Positions 34,411 through 38,328 of a stretch of DNA of 38,328 bases are shown piece after piece. Within the stretch, counting starts at the first letter, position 1. Each line of letters starts with the position of its first letter. The position numbers and the translations under genes were made by a program. Source of the stretch: an uncultured Clostridia bacterium (GTDB taxonomy: Bacteria > Bacillota > Clostridia > TANB77 > CAG-508); contig CANQOW010000004.1 in assembly GCA_947625545.1 (NCBI GenBank), positions 1-38,328 on the forward strand. Reading direction: 5' to 3'. The notes below the pieces were generated by a model. The model saw nothing but the letters and a program-made list of their open reading frames with translations, made no database searches and had not been told where the DNA came from.

Positions 34411-34549
34411 AAAAAGCCAAATTCTGCATGAGTTTAATATATATTTGTTCTCAAGAAAATTTGTCAGGTTTTAGGGTAATCCGTGAGCAGCAGGCTTAAC
34501 AAACTTTTCTTTCGAAAAATATATATTAAACTCATGTATTTGGCTTTTT
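34411..34549. repeat. Dispersed palindromic repeat, copy 3, set inside a terminator-like stem
   Basis: The same core (ttgttctcaagaaaa, gggtaatccgtgagcagcag, cttttctttcgaaaaata) with arms catgagtttaata/tattaaactcatg. Outside these, AAAAAGCCAAAT (34411-34422) pairs with ATTTGGCTTTTT ending at 34549. That outer stem with its T run is what a plain intrinsic terminator after the dipeptidase gene would look like, and the repeat occupies its loop. Confidence 0.88.
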
Positions 34550-34574
34550 GAAATTAATAATTAAATTGAAAAAA

Positions 34575-34604
34575 AAAAAGCGACTTTTAATCAAGTCACT
34601 TTTT
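34575..34604 (-). terminator. Terminator of the DUF4870 gene
   Basis: On the minus strand AAAAAGTGACTT pairs with AAGTCGCTTTTT, with a long T run after it. It follows the DUF4870 stop by 10 bases. Confidence 0.85.
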
Positions 34605-34613
34605 ACATGTAAA

Positions 34614-34883
34614 TTATTTTAAAATTTGAATATTTCCTATTAATGGAACTCTTGTTTCTTCTTGTTTACAAGCAGCAATTAATCCCATTACCCAGCATAC
34701 TATCATAAATATTCCCCAAATCCATCCAATTAAAGGAACTGCGCTTAATAATGAGAATAAAAATATAACTAATGCTTGATTAATGTGGAATTTTGCTCCT
34801 TCTTTATCTCCACCAAAATATGCAATTATTAATCCAATAATTCCAAAGAAATATGCTATAATACCTGTTACTTTTGCATCCAT
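34614..34883 (-). CDS. DUF4870 domain-containing membrane protein
   Basis: The 89-residue protein has three hydrophobic segments and the DUF4870 plan: GIIAYFFGIIGLIIAYF, then EGAKFHINQALVIFLF, then a final helix before a short cytoplasmic tail. The family (also Tic20-like small membrane proteins) has no proven function. I took the ATG with AAAGGGG upstream; an earlier in-frame ATG 18 bases upstream lies in that site. The gene is alone and convergent with the dipeptidase gene. Confidence 0.85.
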   Translation of the reverse strand: MDAKVTGIIAYFFGIIGLIIAYFGGDKEGAKFHINQALVIFLFSLLSAVPLIGWIWGIFMIVCWVMGLIAACKQEETRVPLIGNIQILK

Positions 34884-35072
34884 ATTAAAAACCCCTTTCA
34901 TAATAAAATAAACGATATTTTTTCCCTTTATCTAACAAAATTATACCATTTTTTACAAAATATTTCAATTATTTTTGTAAAAAAAGTTAAAAATATGTAA
35001 ATTTTAATTGAAATAATAAGTTTTATATATTATAATAATTTAGAAGTATAAAAGATTGAAAGGGTATTACGA

Positions 35073-36365
35073 ATGAAAGAAAAATTAATAAGTATAACAA
35101 TAATTTTACTATCTATATTAGCTCCATTAGTAATATTTCCAAGAATTATAAGTGATGATTCATATATTCCTAAAATTGCCGTATTATTATTTTGTGGATT
35201 TTTTTTATTAATTTTTGTATTAATGAATTATAAAAAATTGTATATAGATAAATTAGATATTTTATTATTAATATTTGCATTCTTAATATTTTTTAGTACT
35301 TGTTTTTCTTCAAAAATAAAGATATCAATTATTGGTACTAAAACAAGATATGAGGGTATGTTAACTTTTTATACATATATATTATTATTTTTTTCAGCAA
35401 AAAAATTTTTCAAAAAAGAATATATAAGTATATATTGTAAAATAATGTATGTAGTTATAATGCTAATATGTGTACTATCATTATGTCAGTATTATATAAC
35501 TTCAATAGAATTTCCAACAATATTTGTAAAAGATATTTATTCAGGTTCTTCTGGAACATTTGGAAATAGCAATTTTTTAGGCAATTTTGTAAGTATATTT
35601 TTACCAATACTAATATCAATGTATATAATAAATGGAAAAAAACAAAATTTATTATTAGCAGTTTTATTATTTATGTCTTTATTAGTTTGTTTAGCAAGAA
35701 GCGCTTGGCTATCTGCAGTTACATGTTTAATGATTTTAGTAATATTCTTGTTATATAAAAGAAAAAAAGAATACTTTATTAGATTTTTAACTATAATAAT
35801 TACTTTTTCGTTAGCATTTACTATAATAAATTTTACTGGAAAAGAAAATACAAAATCAAAAGGTACAAAAATGGTAAATGAAATAAAACAAATTACAACA
35901 ACTGGAATAACGGAAAGAAATGGTTCAGGAAGAATTGCAATATGGAATATGGTTATTAAATTAACTTTAAAAAATCCAATTTTAGGAGTTGGAACAGATA
36001 ACTTAGAATATGGTTTATATGAAGATGAAGAAATAAAATATAATGAATTATATGAATTTGTTGTAAGAGCACAGGCATCAGTTGATAAAGCACATAATGA
36101 ATATTTGCAAATAGCAGCAACTTTAGGAATACCAGCATTATTAATTTATTTAACATTTTTAGGGATTATAATATTTAAAAATGTAAAGAGATCTTTTAAA
36201 AATAATGCAGTGTTTGTACTTTTATTATCAATAGCATCATATTTAATACAAGCATTTTTTAATATAAGTACAATAGGAATAGCACCATTTTTTTGGTTAA
36301 TTTTAGGATTTATAAATAATGAAGAAATAATAAAACAAATAAATGAAAAAATTTTAGATAATTAG
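35073..36365 (+). CDS. O-antigen ligase/polymerase family membrane protein (Wzy/WaaL-like)
   Basis: The 430-residue protein has about ten to twelve hydrophobic segments. It has the Wzy_C-type core GSGRIAIWNMVIKLTLKNPI (with Arg), GVGTDNLEYGLY, and a large outside loop containing DKAHNEYLQIAATLGIPALL; His and Asn there are typical. Such enzymes join or polymerise lipid-linked glycans at the outer face of the membrane. In a Gram-positive cell the likely product is a wall polysaccharide or glycoprotein; this is inference. GAAAGGG precedes the ATG. It starts an apparent operon with pth and RNase G. Confidence 0.8.
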   Translation: MKEKLISITIILLSILAPLVIFPRIISDDSYIPKIAVLLFCGFFLLIFVLMNYKKLYIDKLDILLLIFAFLIFFSTCFSSKIKISIIGTKTRYEGMLTFYTYILLFFSAKKFFKKEYISIYCKIMYVVIMLICVLSLCQYYITSIEFPTIFVKDIYSGSSGTFGNSNFLGNFVSIFLPILISMYIINGKKQNLLLAVLLFMSLLVCLARSAWLSAVTCLMILVIFLLYKRKKEYFIRFLTIIITFSLAFTIINFTGKENTKSKGTKMVNEIKQITTTGITERNGSGRIAIWNMVIKLTLKNPILGVGTDNLEYGLYEDEEIKYNELYEFVVRAQASVDKAHNEYLQIAATLGIPALLIYLTFLGIIIFKNVKRSFKNNAVFVLLLSIASYLIQAFFNISTIGIAPFFWLILGFINNEEIIKQINEKILDN

Positions 36366-36373
36366 GAGGCAGT

Positions 36374-36931
36374 ATGTATTTAATAGTAGGTTTAGGAAAC
36401 CCAGAACCAGAATATTCATATACTAGGCATAATATGGGATTTTCAACAATAAATGAATTAGCAAAAAGAAATAATATAGATGTTAATAAATCTAAATTTA
36501 ATGCATTATATGGTTTAGGAACAATAAATAATGAAAAAGTTATATTATTAAAACCTCAAACTTATATGAATTTAAGCGGAAAAGCAATAAGAGAAGCAAT
36601 GGATTTTTATAAAATTGAATTAGATAAATTAATAGTAATTTATGACGATTTAGATATAGAAGAAGGAATAATTAAATTAAGAAAAAAAGGTGGAGCAGGA
36701 ACACATAATGGTATGAAATCTGTAATTTCAGAATTACATTCTCAAGATTTTGTAAGAATAAGAATAGGAATTGGAGTGCCAAAAAAACAGATAGATTTAG
36801 CAGATTATGTATTAGAAAAAGTTCAAAAAAAGGATTATGAAATATTAGAAAGTGGTATTATTAGTGCTTCAAAAGCGGTTGAAGAAATAATAAAAGTAGG
36901 AATAGATAATGCTATGAATAAATTTAATTAA
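36374..36931 (+). CDS. pth: Peptidyl-tRNA hydrolase
   Basis: Pth frees tRNA from stalled peptidyl-tRNAs. The 185 residues begin MYLIVGLGNPEPEYSYTRHN with N9 and catalytic H19, followed by KPQTYMNLSGKAI, IYDDLDIEEG (catalytic Asp) and GGAGTHNGMKSV. TAGGAGG lies ahead of the ATG, eight bases after the upstream stop. Confidence 0.96.
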   Translation: MYLIVGLGNPEPEYSYTRHNMGFSTINELAKRNNIDVNKSKFNALYGLGTINNEKVILLKPQTYMNLSGKAIREAMDFYKIELDKLIVIYDDLDIEEGIIKLRKKGGAGTHNGMKSVISELHSQDFVRIRIGIGVPKKQIDLADYVLEKVQKKDYEILESGIISASKAVEEIIKVGIDNAMNKFN

Positions 36932-36959
36932 AAAATGCTAGAGAGGTATATGTATTTAT

Positions 36960-38105
36960 ATGAATGAAATTATAATTAACAAAGAAAAAGATAAAAAAAG
37001 TGTTCTATTGTTAACTAATGGAATATTAGTAGAAAAATATCAATATGATAACGAAAAAAAAGATTTAGAGGGTAATATTTATGTAGCAATTATAAAAGAT
37101 ATTTTAGTTGGCATGCAGGCTGCATTTGTTGATATTGGAGAAGATAAAAATGCTTTTGTACATTTAGAAGAAATTTTAGGAAAAAATTATTCTAAAGAAG
37201 ATTTAAAAAAATTGAAAATAGGAGATAAAATTATTGTTCAAGTAAAAAAAGATGCAATTGATTCTAAAGGTGCAAGAGTTGTAACAAGTGTTCAATTAAC
37301 GGGAAGATTTTGTGTATTTATGCCAAAAGAAGATTTTATAACTATATCTCAAAAAATAGAAGATAGTAATGAAAAATCTAGATTAATTAATATGGTAAAA
37401 AAATATTTACCTGAAAAGACTGGGGCTATAATTCGTACTTCTGCATTAAATAAAAGTGAAGAAGATATAAAAGAAGATATAGAAGATTTAATAAATAAGT
37501 GGAATGAAATTAAAAAGTATTATGATAACAAAGTAAATAAACCAACTTTAATTTATAAAAGTTTAGATGTTAGTAAAAGAATGATTTTGGATATGGTGGA
37601 TAAAGATGTAAATAGAATTATAGTTAATTCTAAAGATATTTATGATGAAATAAAAGAAGTTTTAGATAATATGAAAAATGTAAATACAAAATTAGAACTT
37701 AAAGAAGAAAATTTACTTAATATGTATGATATTAATAAAACATTAGAGGAGACTAAAAAAAGAAAAATTTGGTTAAAGTGTGGTGGTTTTATTACTATAG
37801 ATAAAACAGAGGCTTTAACTGCTATTGATGTTAATTCAGGTAAATTTGTTGGTAAAGAAAGTTTAGAAAATACTGTTTTTAAAGTTAATAAAGATGCAAG
37901 TATTGAAATTGCAAAACAAATTAGATTAAGAGATATAGGTGGAATTATTATTATTGATTATATAGATATGAGTGATGAAAAAAATAAGGAAGAAATTATT
38001 AAAATATTGCAAGAAAATTTGAAAAATGATAGGGCTAAAACTCAGATAGTTGGTTTTTCTAAGTTAAATTTATTAGAAATGACAAGAAAACACATTCATA
38101 GTTAG
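36960..38105 (+). CDS. Ribonuclease E/G family protein, short C-terminus
   Basis: This endonuclease family matures rRNA and turns over mRNA. The 381 residues carry an S1-type RNA-binding domain (about 35-115; GMQAAFVDIGEDKNAFVH) and the DNase I-like catalytic domain. The catalytic Asp pair is D290 in TAIDVNSGKF and D333 in IIIDYIDM, 43 apart as in E. coli D303/D346. The protein stops at LLEMTRKHIHS, just before the place where E. coli RNase E/G has the CPxC zinc-link. GAGAGG precedes the ATG with slightly long spacing. It shares a direction with pth, and rplU commonly follows in this gene order. Confidence 0.88.
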   Translation: MNEIIINKEKDKKSVLLLTNGILVEKYQYDNEKKDLEGNIYVAIIKDILVGMQAAFVDIGEDKNAFVHLEEILGKNYSKEDLKKLKIGDKIIVQVKKDAIDSKGARVVTSVQLTGRFCVFMPKEDFITISQKIEDSNEKSRLINMVKKYLPEKTGAIIRTSALNKSEEDIKEDIEDLINKWNEIKKYYDNKVNKPTLIYKSLDVSKRMILDMVDKDVNRIIVNSKDIYDEIKEVLDNMKNVNTKLELKEENLLNMYDINKTLEETKKRKIWLKCGGFITIDKTEALTAIDVNSGKFVGKESLENTVFKVNKDASIEIAKQIRLRDIGGIIIIDYIDMSDEKNKEEIIKILQENLKNDRAKTQIVGFSKLNLLEMTRKHIHS

Positions 38106-38139
38106 ATTTTACAATTATATTATTTTTTTAAAATTAGTA

Positions 38140-38168
38140 TTGACAATCTATTAAAGTTTGTATAAAAT
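38140..38168 (+). promoter_or_regulatory. Sigma-A promoter after RNase G
   Basis: TTGACA (38140-38145), a 17-base spacer and TAAAAT (38163-38168), driving the leader ORF at 38215. Confidence 0.7.
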
Positions 38169-38214
38169 AAGAATGTAATTAAATAAAAAATACAAAAGAA
38201 GGAGGAAAATAAAA

Positions 38215-38328
<114 letters not shown>

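Overview
The window is a very AT-rich chromosomal stretch from a spore-forming low-GC Firmicute, most likely a Clostridia-class gut-type lineage. Support comes from dense collinear housekeeping genes with strong AGGAGG ribosome binding sites, sigma-A promoters with 17-base spacers, a CIRCE-like operator, a 24-codon spoVM next to rpmB (the Bacillus subtilis neighbourhood), and dapF beside dapL for meso-diaminopimelate synthesis. No tRNA, rRNA, CRISPR array, prophage or full insertion sequence was seen. The species cannot be named from this sequence.

Layout. 1-298: start of a secreted acidic protein. 405-917: a gene-free, 513-base nested palindrome. 1017-2909: ruvA and rarA. 3019-3971: two half-size TSUP transporters and a small membrane protein. 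4107-7649: a prealbumin-fold-like protein divergent from the iron-uptake operon feoA-feoB-(small membrane protein). feoB carries two single-base insertions in its P-loop. 7769-12316: clpB under a CIRCE-like operator, dut, and a membrane-anchored HExxH protein. 12406-16762: leuS, rsmA, a candidate ncRNA with a perfect promoter and a terminator, and a DUF3800 protein. 16944-26199: dapF-dapL, hisS-pheS-pheT, murI, tyrS. 26395-30109: an XRE regulator, a cysteine desulfurase, a DUF6036-like nucleotidyltransferase with a partner gene, and asd. 30276-34883: a prepilin-like/FGE-like fusion, a small Cys protein, nth, a small membrane protein, spoVM, rpmB, an M19 dipeptidase and a DUF4870 protein. 35073-38105: an O-antigen ligase-like protein, pth and RNase G. 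38140-38328: a strong promoter, a His-Thr repeat leader ORF and facing (CA)n/(GT)n tracts at the window end.

The main unexplained structure is a set of intergenic nested palindromes. Three loci (4606-4778, 23985-24099, 34411-34549) share a nearly identical core of about 87 bases. In each, the core sits at the tip of a hairpin whose outer arms are different in sequence at every locus yet self-complementary. One is embedded in a terminator-like stem and one lies exactly between two mirrored promoters. Four further nested hairpins (405-917, 26206-26388, 29056-29120, 33255-33414) have the same architecture with other cores. This fits either a small mobile element that targets hairpins or a structured RNA family.

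A second oddity is three apparent single-C insertions, each turning AGGA into ACGGA: two in feoB and one near the end of the prepilin/FGE gene. Each breaks a recognisable conserved motif.
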